Assembly: GCA_037127315.1 (NCBI GenBank)
Contig: JBBBDQ010001270.1
Coordinates: 423,501-487,500, forward strand
Reading direction: 5' to 3'
DNA: 64,000 nucleotides
From: Ascarosepion bandense
Lineage: Eukaryota; Mollusca; Cephalopoda; Sepiida; Sepiidae
Shown in pieces: positions 1 through 10,619 of the stretch. The notes below the pieces were generated by a model that ran no database searches, was not told where the DNA came from, and saw only the letters and a program-made list of their open reading frames with translations. How positions within the stretch are numbered: position 1 is the first letter of the stretch; the number at the start of each line of letters is the position of its first letter. Made by a program: the position numbers and the translations under genes.

Positions 1-337
1 AAGGTATTAACGCGTCCCTTTCCTCCAGTTATGGGTTAAATAACAGGAGAGATTGGATTCTACAGGGTTGGCTGGCAACCAGTCTATCGCAGTAGGTAGT
101 GGCAACCAGTTGCGGAATAATTAAAAAATGCCTGAGGTCTATTATCTGCTTCATCTATGGCATTTATATGCACCGACTGAATGTATCAATAGCTCCGAAA
201 AGCGTAGGTGGTTCTGCACAAGCCTTCATCACTTTTATCAAATCACTTGTGTCTGTCTTCTGGCGGTTTACCTTGGTTTCATAATTAAAACAATTAAGCT
301 GTCAGATTCTCATCCGACAAATCCGACGGGAGAGTCC

Positions 338-392
<55 letters not shown>

Positions 393-479
393 TTATTTTC
401 ATCTTCTATCTGGTTAGTATTAGATCGAAAGAGACATGATCACCCAAAAGTGTATCACGTATGACACTTAACGGACTGG
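1..479 (+). mobile_element. T-SINE, truncated and interrupted
   Basis: Bases 1-127 match the central body and the stretch just before the 3' hairpin of the tRNA-derived SINE seen intact at 46018 and 47607 (minus strand). The SINE 3' end resumes at 424-479 with the hairpin arm GAGACATGATC and the terminal CACTTAACGGACTGG. About 300 bp between them, including an (AT)n tract, look like an insertion or local rearrangement. The tRNA head lies outside the window. The hairpin loop reads CGAAAG on this strand, the reverse of the usual loop. Open frames here are not protein genes. Confidence 0.75.
337..391. repeat. (AT)n microsatellite
   Basis: Uninterrupted AT dinucleotides lie inside the sequence that splits the first SINE. 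Confidence 0.97.
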
Positions 480-1002
480 TTGATGTGGTTTCGGGTTTGA
501 CTAATCGGAGTAAGTAACTAGTTCTTTGTGTGGAAAAACGAGAGAGAAAGGGGAAGATGAAAACTTATGAACAGATATTCAACATTCAGTCTCTCTGCCT
601 CAGTTTTGATTTGAGAAAGATTTTCGACAAGCTTTTGTGGTTAAAACTTGCTTTTTATTTTGAGAGTTTGTCGTCTTGATATTCATTTTTCTATTTCGAT
701 TTGTCGGTTCACTACTTTTAATTACTGAATCCGTTTGTAGATTATTATCATGTATAAAAGACGTCCGACAAAACAGCAGACGATTTTCATCCAAATTGGT
801 TGCTCGGTTACAAGTTGACTCTCACAAAATATAGTGTCTTCCGATTGGCTAAAAACATGTTGATTTTTATTGGCCGTTTATGTCTGTCTTGTTAGAAGAT
901 TGTCTACTCAGAGCACAAAATCAATAAATAGAATATAAAAATTTTCCAAGTTATTTCTTGATTCCTGATTGGAAAATTTTTCTATAGATTTTCTTAGTCA
1001 TT
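480..1002. other. No recognisable gene
   Basis: AT-rich sequence with one short minus-strand open frame (600-794) that has no recognisable domain. I see no repeat that recurs in the window. Confidence 0.6.
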
Positions 1003-1515
1003 GATGCATTCCAGGTGCTGAATAGAGTATTGAGAGACAAGAAGATTTCGTTGGAAACAAAGAAGAGAGTACTGGATTGCTATGTGATGTCTGTTCCTCA
1101 ATATGGCATATATGCTGGAAAGATGAAGGAAAGACTTGAAGCAGCCGAAATGTGGTTCTACAGAAGGATGCTGAGGATAGCATAGAGCGAACATGTGAAC
1201 AACGACGAGATTTTAAAGAGGATGGACACGAATATGAAAACTGACGCTTAACATCAGGAAAAGACAGATGAAGTTTCTGGGACTTGTAGTGGGCAAGGAC
1301 GGCTTGGAGAATCTGATGTTCACGGGACGGATAGAGAGAAGAAGAGACAAGGAAAAGCAACGCGTGACATACTTGATGGACTTGTGCAGATGGATGGCGG
1401 AGCGGAGTTTAAGCAGAATAACAGGAGAAGGGTTGTTAAGAGCTACAAGGGATAGGAAGATGCGGAGGGCCATGATCGCATACATCCTGAATGGAAACGC
1501 CACATATAAGATGAA
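1003..1515 (+). mobile_element. LINE-A 3' fragment, degenerate
   Basis: The plus strand carries the C-terminal part of the LINE-A reverse-transcriptase ORF in broken frames. It runs from the segment that reads RKISLETKKRVLDCYV in better copies, through the MWFYRRML segment (MWFYRRMLRIA followed by a stop), to RKRQ(L/M)KFLG and the end near the stop codon. An in-frame stop and several small shifts make it non-functional. It is 5'-truncated like most copies here. Confidence 0.8.
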
Positions 1516-1799
1516 GCCAGCTTTCGATAAAACTGATATTCTCAAATAGCTTCTCTGAAAAGGATTAGAGTTCCTCGGCTTCGGGTAATGGTTAACGAGG
1601 GGTGGTTGAAGAAATGTAATAAGACACTAATAAAAAGTGTAATAAGACAGAAAGCATGGCCATCAACAAAAGGAAAATCGAGAAACAATTGCCCAATTGG
1701 GGATAGCAACATCTAGCCATATAGCCTGTAAAGTGTGTGTCAAGTGTTTTAACAGAGTATGAGAAATGTGACAACGAAATCCGAAACGCATTAGTTTAA

Positions 1800-2446
1800 C
1801 GAAAGCTGCCTTCCAAAAGTTAAACAAAAAAATGTGACACATAAAAATATTTTTTATAAATAAACAAAGCAGTGCTTGGAATACGATGTGATAGCCGTCC
1901 TATTGTATGGCAGTGAATACTGGACAATCTCTTCACAGATGAGGAAAGAACATGGGGCAATAAAAATGTGGTTTTACTGAACTTTCATTTTCTACGTATC
2001 CTTGTATAAGTCGATATTTAGAAGAATGCTAAAAAATAGTAATAGGCTGGACAAGTTCCTCACAGATAAAGAAGAAACTTGAGGCAACAGAAATGTGGTT
2101 CTACTGAAGGACGTTCATTTTTTACGGATGGTATCCTTGTATAAGTCGATATTTAGAAGAATGCTAAAAAATAGTAATAGGCTGGACAATTTCCTCACAG
2201 ATGAAGAAGAAACTTGAGGCAACAGAAATGTGGTTCTACAAAAATATTTTCATTTTGAACAGATTGTATCCTTGTATAAGTCGATACTTAGAAGAAAGTG
2301 ATAATAGGCTGGACAATCTCTTCTCAGATGAAGAAGAAACTTGAGGCAATAGAAATGTGGTCCTACAAAAATATTTTCATTTTGAACAGATTGTATCCTT
2401 GTATAAGTCGATACTTAGTAGAAAGCGGTAATAGGCTGGACAATCA
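1800..2446 (+). repeat. Tandem array grown from a LINE-A segment (127-135 bp)
   Basis: The segment encoding YGSE(C/Y)WTISSQMKKKLEA and MWFY is repeated together with a non-coding spacer containing CTTGTATAAGTCGAT. That marker occurs at 2001, 2136, 2271 and 2398, giving periods of 135, 135 and 127 bp. The same array resumes at 3553, after a LINE-B insertion. The frame from 2298 opens in this repeat and then reads into LINE-B, so its first third is not LINE-B protein. Confidence 0.85.
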
Positions 2447-3558
2447 TACAAATGCAGGTGTCCCCCAAGGCTCCATCTTAGGTCCTACACTCTTTCTGAT
2501 ATACATTAATGATCTCCCTGATTCCATAAGATCCCAAGTAGGTTTGTACGCCGATGACACCACAGTTTATTCTCGCCTCGACCAAAAATCTGGTGAAGGC
2601 GTCAAAGCTCACCTCGCGGCCAAGGTTGAAAAAGACCCCCAATCCATAGTGGACTGGGGTAAGAAATGGCTAGTAAATTTTAATGCTTCTAAAACGAAGC
2701 TACTCTCAATTAACCATCATCGACAATCGCACCTACCTCCCATTAGCATGGACCAGGCTTGCCTCCCAGAGAGTAAAACACTACGCCTCCTTGGTCTCAC
2801 ACTTTCAGCGGACCTCAAATGGAATGATTATATCGAATCCATTGCTAAATCTGCTGCTATGAAAGTCGGTTCTCTGTGTAGGGCCCGGAAGTTTTTTCCG
2901 TCTAAATCTATCCTGCACATATATAAATCTACCATCCGCCCGTGCATTGAATACTGCTGCCATATCTGGTCGGTTGCCCTGCTATTCTCCTCGGGCTTCT
3001 CGATAAGGTACAGAGGAGGGTCTGTAATGTGATAGATACCGACTTGGCAGACCGCCTGCAGTCTCTCTCTCACAGGCGCGACGTGGCTTCCCTGTGTCTC
3101 TTCTATAAATACTTTCACCCCTTCTGCTCCGATGAACTTAGATCACTGGTGCCCCCTAAATACGAATTTGCACGAGATACTAGATTAGCAACTAGATCCC
3201 ATCTTTTTACAGTGAAACCGATAAAATGCAGCCGTAACTTCTACTCCAACAGTTTCTTTCCTCGCACTTCCCGACTGTGGAATTCCCTTCCACATGATTG
3301 CTTCCCCGACGGTTACAATCTCCAGGAGTTTAAATGTAAGGTCAATAGACATCTCCTAACACACTAACTTGCTCCCATTCTATCAAACACTCTTCCCATC
3401 TGCCCAACCCTCATCCTCGGTATCCTTACCCATCTATCACCTTCCTCCTGACATACCTTATGTCTAACCACTCCTTCTCTTTACCTTCCCCTCTGTAGCC
3501 CCATGCGCAATAGTGGCAGTGGAATGCCTTGCTTGGGGTGAAATGATTAAAAAAAAAA
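2447..3558 (+). mobile_element. LINE-B, best-preserved 5'-truncated copy
   Basis: This 1.1-kb insertion lies between GGCTGGACAATC (left) and AATCTCTTCTCAG (right). Those two ends join into one continuous unit of the surrounding array. The insertion starts inside the RT domain and ends with the family 3' terminus: the hairpin GGCAG...TGCC, then TTGCTTGGGGTGAAATGATT and poly-A. The target duplication is at most 4 bp (AATC). It is clearly younger than the array it split. Confidence 0.9.
2450..3366 (+). pseudogene. LINE-B reverse transcriptase, C-terminal half, frameshifted
   Basis: This would copy the LINE RNA into DNA at the target site. The visible part holds RT motif B (GVPQGSILGPTLF), the catalytic motif C (YADDTTVY, with both aspartates), a thumb region (WLVNFNASKTKLLSINH, LRLLGLTLSADLKWNDYI) and the C-terminal tail (IYKSTIRPCIEYCCHIWS). 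One frameshift near 2970-2982 moves the reading frame, which then continues as IDTDLADRLQSLSHRRDVA to RLWNSLPHDCFPDGYNLQEF and a stop at 3365. The endonuclease, fingers and first catalytic aspartate are missing because of 5' truncation. The family resembles Jockey/CR1-type elements; the exact clade is not resolved. Confidence 0.9.
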
Positions 3559-3728
3559 TCTCTTCTCAGATGAAGAAGAAACTTGAGACAACAGAAATTT
3601 GGTTCTACAGAAAAACTTTCATTTTCTACGGATGGTATCTTTAATTATTATTCGATACTTAGAAGAAAGTTAAACAAAGGTAATAGGCTGCACAATCTCT
3701 TCTCAGATGAAGAGGAAAACCAACCACA
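3553..3728 (+). repeat. Right remainder of the LINE-A-derived array
   Basis: It begins AATCTCTTCTCAGATGAAG and repeats the spacer with TCGATACTTAGAAGAAAG. It contains one full unit and the start of another, and continues the array cut at 2446. Confidence 0.85.
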
Positions 3729-3889
3729 CTTTTTACAAGAGCCGAATACATTCCGTTGCACAGTATGTCACAAGGTCCCTAAACAATTCTTCGCAGGTTG
3801 TGAATTCAAACTTGTCCCAATTTTATACCTTTTACCACCCAAGGCTAGTCTGTCCTGCTATTCAACTCATAGAAGCGATAGTTTCATAA

Positions 3890-3970
3890 ATTTCCGGAGG
3901 ATATTGACACGTAAGTGAATGCAATGAACTTCACTGAAATTCGAAATAGGTCTTTGAATCCGAATAAGAG
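3890..3970 (-). mobile_element. T-SINE relic
   Basis: It contains CGTAAGTGAATGCAATGAA and GAAATTCGAA, which match the box-B side of the SINE in reverse orientation. It is heavily diverged and has no clear ends. Confidence 0.45.
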
Positions 3971-4747
3971 CCGTTGGTGTCGGTTGGATTTTAAATCAGC
4001 CCATCCCGACTAGATGCCTGTTTTTTTGTCTATGCATTCTTATATCTCATTGGGTTATTATTGTTTTAGCGATGATATTATGTATGGTCCCTGTATTTAC
4101 AAATTCCTTATTACTTCCAAATTCTGAAATAGAGTTCGTTAGGTTGAATATTGTTTTTCACTTTTTGATTAGTTGCATCACCCCCCCCCCAAAAAAAAAT
4201 CTTTGTATTAAAATGAGAAGCATTGCCATCGTAGAATCTAGAGTGAAAATTAATAACGCATATACGTGAAGAAAAGAAGAATTCACCGAACTTGTATGAA
4301 GACATTCACTCACCACTTAAAAAAAAAGAATCCAATTGACAATTAGTCACGAGAGGCAGCATATGCTTGGCCTTCAATGAATCATATCCAAGATTCAAAC
4401 GTCTGAGTACAAAGGCAACCAGTTTGACAGAAGCCATGTTCAGTTTTGTAACATAGTTATTTACTGGGAGAAACCATACTGTTCCCTGAACGGCTGTTTG
4501 CAAACTTCCCTCCAAAAGTAAGATAACGCTTTGTTTAACTTGAAAGTTTAGCTGTCATCACACGCCTGCCTTATAAAACAATAATGAACGATATCTAGCA
4601 ACACTCAAGTAACATAAAAATTAAGAGGATTGATTGATAATTTCCTGCTAATCAGCGTCGCAAACAGTGGAAACAGACAATGCTTAAATAAGGTTTCGTC
4701 CTGATATATGAAGATGTTTTCAAACTTCGGTGCGTGTTTCAAAATAT
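3971..4747. other. No recognisable gene
   Basis: AT-rich sequence with short homopolymer runs (C then A at about 4181-4199). The open frames at 4072-4515 are short and have no domain I recognise. The GAGGG target duplication of the next element starts at 4748. Confidence 0.6.
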
Positions 4748-4752
4748 GAGGG

Positions 4753-5683
4753 TGTTATGGTGCCGTATTCTACTATAGAATAAACTATTCCCCCTGCATG
4801 TAGACTAACCTGAATGACTTCCAGGGACGCAGCTCTGAAGCAGTCGCGTGACAGTCTAGACGCAGCGTAACTATACCGTTCAGACTTACACTTCTATAGG
4901 TTGATTACTAACAATTATTATTGTATTAGCAGTATAGTCCGGCGTTGCTCGGGTGTAATGAAAGCTTTAAAACTAATGCATGGTCCTGGAGCTCAGACTC
5001 TTTGGATGTTGACACGAAAGACTAAAAAGCAATAGTTTTTTTTAGTTAAAGCGAAACCGTAGACTGAAAGAAAAATGAACGGGTGTAAGTCAAATTTTGA
5101 TTTCCTGGTATCGATATCAAATAAGTTTTTTTCGTCGTAAACTGAATTTTAAAGACTAAATAACTCCTCTGAGTAAATGGTATCATGGCTGAGACTAAGA
5201 ACTACAATTTTACCTACTTAGAGCCAAACCCGAAGCAAAAACTGAAATAAAAGGGCTGAAAAAATACAGACATACAGGCAGATAAACAGACACAAACACA
5301 AACATTTTGCCTTATATATATATATATATGTTATTGATTTTCTGCACTATTGTAAGAACTGCAAACTTGAAACTTCTGAATATCGTTTCTTATGTCTTTG
5401 TCTATTAGTTAATCAAATTTGATTAAAATCGGACCACTCCTTCTATAACGCGATTTTTTCAATTTTCGATATTTATCAGGTGTACGTCGACACAAACCAT
5501 AGCTCAGAACACTCGCAGACGCTTACTACAGCTGTGTAAATTTTCAAGAAAATCGGTTCAGCCGTTTCGGAGTCTATAGGTAATTACTGTAATACACTAC
5601 TTGAACCTACCTTCTTGTTTCCGTGTCTTACTTCTGGGCCCAAACACGCCACAACAACTGAGCGACGAAGATTCGCCACAACA
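4753..5683 (-). mobile_element. Solo LTR (LTR-1 family) with perfect target duplication, split by element G
   Basis: On the minus strand it begins TGTTGTGGCG and ends GGCACCATAACA. It is flanked by the 5-bp direct repeat GAGGG at 4748-4752 and 5684-5688, which is diagnostic of LTR-element integration. The inner sequence AAGACACGGAAACAAGAAGG is shared with the solo LTR at 56763. About 660 bp of element G interrupt it, so the native LTR is about 270 bp. No internal coding part remains, consistent with LTR-LTR recombination. Confidence 0.88.
4925..5585 (+). mobile_element. Element G, copy 1 (unclassified)
   Basis: It starts at GCAGTATAGTCCGGCGTTGC with the palindromic CCGGCGTTGCTCGGG-type head, passes through a (TA)n tract at about 5312, and ends near TTTCGGAGTCTATAGGTAA. 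It interrupts the LTR at 4753-5683. This copy lacks the (CA)n stretch and the 3' end AAGTTCCATTTATAAATAAG found in the other copies. It has no coding capacity. Confidence 0.75.
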
Positions 5684-5982
5684 GAGGGAAGTCTTGAAAT
5701 AGTGACATTGCCGTTTCGTCACGACCTTGATTACTTCCATGTAGAATGGGAGACAAAATAAGATAATTTCAAGGAGAAAATGAAAAACTGGAAAGAATAT
5801 TAGGGAAAACGTACAGAACTAAAAATAACTATGCTGACAAAAAATATTTTGAAGAAAAAATACTTCAATTTGATACCAGATTCATTTCTCGATCTGTTCT
5901 AAAATGTTTTATAGGATTGTAGACAATGTTTATCAATGAATCCACGTAAGTTCAAAGAGAAATAACTGTGCTGCATTTTGCA

Positions 5983-6289
5983 CAGTCAGTTAAATGCCAT
6001 ACGTGATACACGCTTGGGCGATCATGTTTCGAAAGAGACATGACTGACTGGGCAGAAGATTATCCCGCAGTAGATTGCCATTGCTTTCTCCGGTAGACTG
6101 GCTGCCGACCAAGGCTAAACAACCCAATCTGCAATGTTATTTAACCCATAACTGGAGGGAAGTGACGGATTAATACCTTTCCCAAGGGTATTTACGCGTA
6201 AGTGAGTGCAAGAAATTCAGCTGGAATTCGAACTCGGCTCCTCGTTTTCTCGTTCCGAGCCGATATCCACTGCGCCACAACGCACATCC
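5983..6289 (-). mobile_element. T-SINE, full length
   Basis: Read on the minus strand it runs from the tRNA-like head GGATGTGCGTTGTGGCGCAG (box A region) through box B (GAGTTCGAATTCC type), a central body, and a 3' hairpin with arms CATGTCTC/GAAACATG, ending ACTGACTG. A tRNA-derived SINE is copied by the enzymes of a partner LINE. It sits inside the satellite. Confidence 0.9.
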
Positions 6290-6528
6290 TCTAAATTTTG
6301 AGACAAGTTTTATTATCCTGTCAGGTTTGAAACTTGTTTTATAGAACTGAAAATCTAACTCATCAATGAACACTAGTAAATTTGTAGAAAAATAAATTTG
6401 CTTCGTTTTTATTCAAGTCACATTATTCAATGCGATCTAAAACTTGTTTTATGTGATTGGAGACTTTATTTATCAATGAAAGAAAAATAGATTGGCTTCA
6501 TATTGGTATACGTTTCTATGTAGATGAT

Positions 6529-6792
6529 GTGGGTCCACGGAAATATAACACGGGACACGAGGTGTAGGTTAAAGAAAGATCTATTTACAGAAAAAGTTAC
6601 AAAGAAGAAGGTACAAATAAGTAGAGCTTATGTATCCAGTATAGATAGTCCTTGGTAGTCGACTGCGGTCATGCGCACAGGGCTACTGTCCATTTCCGTC
6701 CACGTTTACTTTCCACACACTTACTCCTATCACACACCTATTAATATAGCAGTGGGTGAGTCCATTTTGTGGTGAGTATGAGTCCTACAACA
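6529..6792 (+). mobile_element. Probable solo LTR related to LTR-1
   Basis: It begins TGTAGATGATG and ends GAGTCCTACAACA. It has an inner ACACGGGACACGAGGTGTAGGT motif placed like the ACACGGAAACAAGAAGGTAGGT motif of the solo LTR at 56763, and a similar length (264 bp). It interrupts the satellite. The flanking pentamers (TTCTA, TTAAA) match only partly, so the exact ends are uncertain. Confidence 0.55.
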
Positions 6793-6950
6793 TTAAACTA
6801 AAACTTGATCCATAGAATAATTTTCAATGAAAGCTCGTAAAGTTCCATAATTCAATCTGGTTAAAAATATGTTCTCTAGAATAAACTAGTTAGTTATCAA
6901 TAAACTCTGTAATTCTGAAGAGACATAAATTTTCTTGATTTTGATGACAG

Positions 6951-7960
6951 TCGATGACACTTTCATTTAAGTGTCAAAAAGTTGACTGGCGAAATTAATT
7001 AAATGAAAATTAATTAAATGATAATTAAATCATGATAAAAATTATTTTATTAAACCATTATAAAAATAAGTTTATTCTGAGAATCCAATATTTTTAAGAA
7101 CCAGGTGTAGTAAACCGAGGTCATTAAGTATAAAGATATCTAGACCCAAGCGGAAGGCTGACCTATAAACTGTCACTAAAACAAAACGCTCTGCAGGTGT
7201 AATGAGCTGTCAAAAATTACTTCCATTTTAAAATATAAACATATTTTGAGCGTGGCAAACAGGTGGGTTGCTTCACCCAGGGATTGAGTGCAAGTATGGC
7301 ACAAGGTCATAAATCATTGATGAACCAACCACAGGGCCTGCTTCTTGTTAGCCCACCCAGATGACTGCGACTAATTGGCTGATTGTCTAAACAAATCAGG
7401 TGCAACCCAGGGGGTTGTTACGACGATAGCCATTGGCCGGTGAACCCTATTGGCTGACCAATCAGGAGCTAATTATTCGGGATTCGGGCCCACAAATAGA
7501 GAGCAGTCAGAGCAAAAATCGAGTCGGTCATTCTTCGCTACCCAGAACCGAATCCGTTGCCACTGGTTACTCCATCATTGACACTGCCTAATTGAAGCTA
7601 AGATTTCTTTGAGTTAAAGAAACTTTTTTCTGCCAGTAAACTACATTTACCCCTCACTTCACGGTGTTTGTTTTAACTTGATAACAAATTATTGTATGCC
7701 AGTGTAAATAAATGTTTGTTACTGCTTATATCAAACGCTTTTCTTCATTTCTTTGATGGTGTGGCAACTATTCTTCTACTCCGACGCCAAATTCAACACT
7801 CCATCGACTGAACTGTATCCATCCCCACTTTCGCGGATCTTAAGAAACAACGGGGGCGCGGAAGGAATCAGAGAACAACCAGTCTGGAACATGTGGTAAT
7901 CATGAAACCATCCGCCAACCCGGTATCGTGAAAATGTAGTACCACAAGTTTAATTATGCT
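6951..7960. other. Possible LTR or promoter-like region, no gene
   Basis: No protein is recognisable. The stretch 7340-7520 has several CCAAT/ATTGG boxes and is followed by CACAAATAGAGAGCAGTC and, at about 7707, AATAAA. That arrangement is typical of an LTR (U3 boxes, TATA-like site, polyadenylation signal). I could not fix ends or a target duplication, so this remains a candidate. Confidence 0.4.
7370..7480. promoter_or_regulatory. Cluster of CCAAT/ATTGG boxes
   Basis: ATTGGCTG, CATTGGCC, TATTGGCTG and CCAATCAG occur within about 110 bp, on both strands. Known biology: such boxes bind NF-Y and are common in LTR and cellular promoters. Activity here is inferred only from the motifs. Confidence 0.45.
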
Positions 7961-7963
7961 CAG

Positions 7964-8214
7964 TCATTCAGTTAAGTATCATATATGCTATAGTCTTAGG
8001 AGATTATGTCACTTTCAATCCATGACTGACTATGCAGAAGATTTTTCCTGATTCAGTTGCTATTTTTCTGTGGTAGACTGGTTACCTACCAAGGCTAAAG
8101 AATCCGATCTGTCTTGCTATTTAATCCAGAGCCGGAGGAAGAGGATATTTATTAATACATTTCCTAAGGGTACTTGCGCGTAATCGAATGCAACAAATTC
8201 AACTGGAATCGCAT
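7964..8214 (-). mobile_element. T-SINE, lacks tRNA head
   Basis: It begins CAGTCATTCAGTTAAG at the SINE 3' end and keeps the body (TTAATACATTTCCTAAGGG), but stops at GGAATCGCATC. The hairpin arms have diverged. It is inserted in the satellite. Confidence 0.8.
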
Positions 8215-8340
8215 CATTTTTTTATGTTTGGAGATTAATTTATAAATGAACCCTCGTAATTTCGAAGAGAAATAAATTTGGACCATTTAGATAACAGTCA
8301 CAATTTTTTATCTGGTTGAAGATCTTTTTTTATTATGACT

Positions 8341-9060
8341 TCTTCTTATTCTTCTATGTGCCCTGTCCCTTCAGGACGTAGGCGATCATGGTTCTCCACG
8401 TTTCCCTATCCCTTGTGGCTCTTAGTATGTTTGCTCCTGTTTCACCTCGCAGCCCCCATTCCGTCATTCACCTGATCAGGCCCTGCAAATATGTTATCCG
8501 CTGCCTTCCTCTGTTTCTGTTTCCTTCTATCTGGCCAGTCAGTATCAGGTTCTCCAAGCTCTCCTTCCTTATTGCATGTCCCAGGAACTTCAGTTGTCTC
8601 TTCCTGATGCTCAGTATTAATTTCCTTTTTGTTGCCATTCTTTCCAACACCTCATTGCATGCTCAGTCCATGATATCCGCAGCATCCTTCTGTAGAACCA
8701 CATTTCCACTGCTTCAAGTTTTGTCCTCATTTTCGATGATATTGTCCAGCATTCACTGCCGTATTGAAGAACTGACAACACATAGCAATCCAGTACTCTC
8801 TTCCTTGTTTCTAGCGAAATTGTCCTGTTTCTTAATACCTTACTCAGCTTCTGGAATGCTTTCCCAAAAATGTCGAGGCTGCCGAGCATTTCCATCAATT
8901 CTTTGTGTCGTATCTTGTCAAATGCCTTAGCATAATCAATAAAACATAGGTACAAGTCTTTCTTCATTTGTATTGCCCTTTCGGGGAGCATCCTAATCAT
9001 AAATATGGCGTTCCTTGTTCCAGTGTCTTTGACGAACCCGCACTGTTCCTGTCCTACCTC
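8341..9060 (-). pseudogene. LINE-A RT C-terminal half, broken
   Basis: On the minus strand the protein pieces run in family order: AIQMKKDLYLCFIDYAKAFD (motif A with its aspartate), then a jump to AFQKLSKVLRNRTISLETRK, YGSECWTISSKMRTKLEA, MWFYRRMLRISWTEHAM, a frameshift, KRQLKFLGHAIRKESLENL and LTGQIEGNRNRGRQRITYL, ending near the family stop. Between motif A and AFQKLSK the catalytic motif B-C region (YADD) is deleted. The terminal (AAG)n tail appears as TTCTTCTTATTCTTC at 8341. Confidence 0.9.
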
Positions 9061-9107
9061 TGGCCTGAGAGACGTTATTTATCAATGAACCCTGGTACTT
9101 TCAAGTA

Positions 9108-9602
9108 GAATCAACCATCCGACCGTGAATAGAATACTGTTGTCATATCTGGTCAGGCGCCACTGCTGTTCGTCTCACTGTTCTCGATGGGCTCAAAAGG
9201 AGAATCTGTCATTTGATTGACAGTTAGATCAACCAAATGCAGGCAACAATTCTACTCCAGCAGCTTTTTTTCCCGCGCTTCCCACCTGTGGAATTCCCTT
9301 CCATATATTTGCTTTCCTGACGGCTACAACCTCCAGGAAATTAAATGCAATGCCAATTCCCATCTCTTATCCCATTTGACTCCAGTCCTTTCTACATCAC
9401 TCCGCGTATCTTGTTCTTTTCCTTTCTAACTTCGCAACTGCCTTCACTTCTGTCTTTACATCCTTTCCTTGCCATTTCTCTATCACCCCCTGTAGCTGGT
9501 TCGTCATTTTCTTCACTCTCCTCCTACATAACTCTCTTCTGTAGGTCCCTGCACATCAGTGGCGGTGCCGCCTTGCTTGGGGTGAAATGATTAAAAAAAA
9601 AA
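9108..9602 (+). mobile_element. LINE-B 3' end
   Basis: It starts at CAACCATCCGACCGTGAATAG and ends with the full hairpin GGCGGTGCCGCC at 9561, then TTGCTTGGGGTGAAATGATT and poly-A. The coding remnant reads RASHLWNSLPYICFPDGYNL. Part of the interior (the HRRDVASL segment) is missing. Confidence 0.88.
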
Positions 9603-9786
9603 AAAGAAAGAAATATACTTTGTTTTGACGTAATTCCATTAATCTACCTGGACTAAAATTTATTTTATAATATCGGAGATGTTACTTATCAATGAAATCT
9701 CATAAGTTTGAAAAAAAATTGCTTCATTTTTATGAATGTTTCATTATTCTGTCTGGTCTGAAGCTTGTTTATAATTTTTTTTTTTT

Positions 9787-10205
9787 TTTGCTAATCGTTT
9801 CACTCTAAGCAAGACAGTACTGCCACTGGTGTGCAGGGGATTATATAAGAGGATAGTGAAAAGTAAAAGGAACAGGTTAAGGGGAGTCGAAGTACGAGTA
9901 AGCGAAGGATAGAAACACTGGCGTGAAGAGAGCTGCGTGAGAGTAGATCAGAAAGGGAGAAAAACAGGATACAGCGATGTCGGGGAAAGGATGGGAAGCA
10001 AGAAGATAAGAGAGGGCAACTGACGTAACATTTAAACTCTTGGAGATGAGGGGAAACAAGTAGAGGGAAGGGGGTTCCACATGCGAGAAGTACTAGAAAA
10101 GAACCCGAAGAAGTAGAAGTTGGAGTTACATTTGATAGTTTTCAATTCTAAAAGAGTGGGACCTAATTGCCAATCTAGTAAATCGAGTAAATTCGTGCAG
10201 ATAAT
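9787..10205 (-). mobile_element. LINE-B 3' end, opposite orientation
   Basis: It starts with the reverse complement of the poly-A and hairpin (GACAGTACTGCC at 9812). It continues through a diverged coding remnant to GGTGGGACCTAATTGCC-like sequence near 10155. Only 0.2 kb of satellite separates it from the plus-strand LINE-B copy at 9108. Confidence 0.82.
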
Positions 10206-10619
10206 GTAGACCTTTAATTATCAATGAACTCTCATAATTTTGAAGAGAAATAAATTATTTATTTTGATATATGTTTCCTTATTCTTGTCTTAAACATGTT
10301 CTATATGATTGGAGACCTTATCAGTGAACCCTTCTAATTTCGAGCAGAAAAATCAAGTTATTCTATAACTTGTCTTAAAAATAAAATCTTGTAATGTTAA
10401 AGTGTGATGTCTTTATTTAGTTTTAATAGAAGTTTCATGATTCTATCTGGTCGGAACCCTCTTTTATAGTAAAGGGGACTTAACTCATCAATCAACCTTC
10501 AACGTCTCGAAAGAAAATAAATATGCTTCACTGTGGTAGGTATTATATTATTCGATCTGGTATAAAACATATTTTATAGTATTTTAATGTCTCGAAAACA
10601 AAGAGTTGTGTTGTATCTA

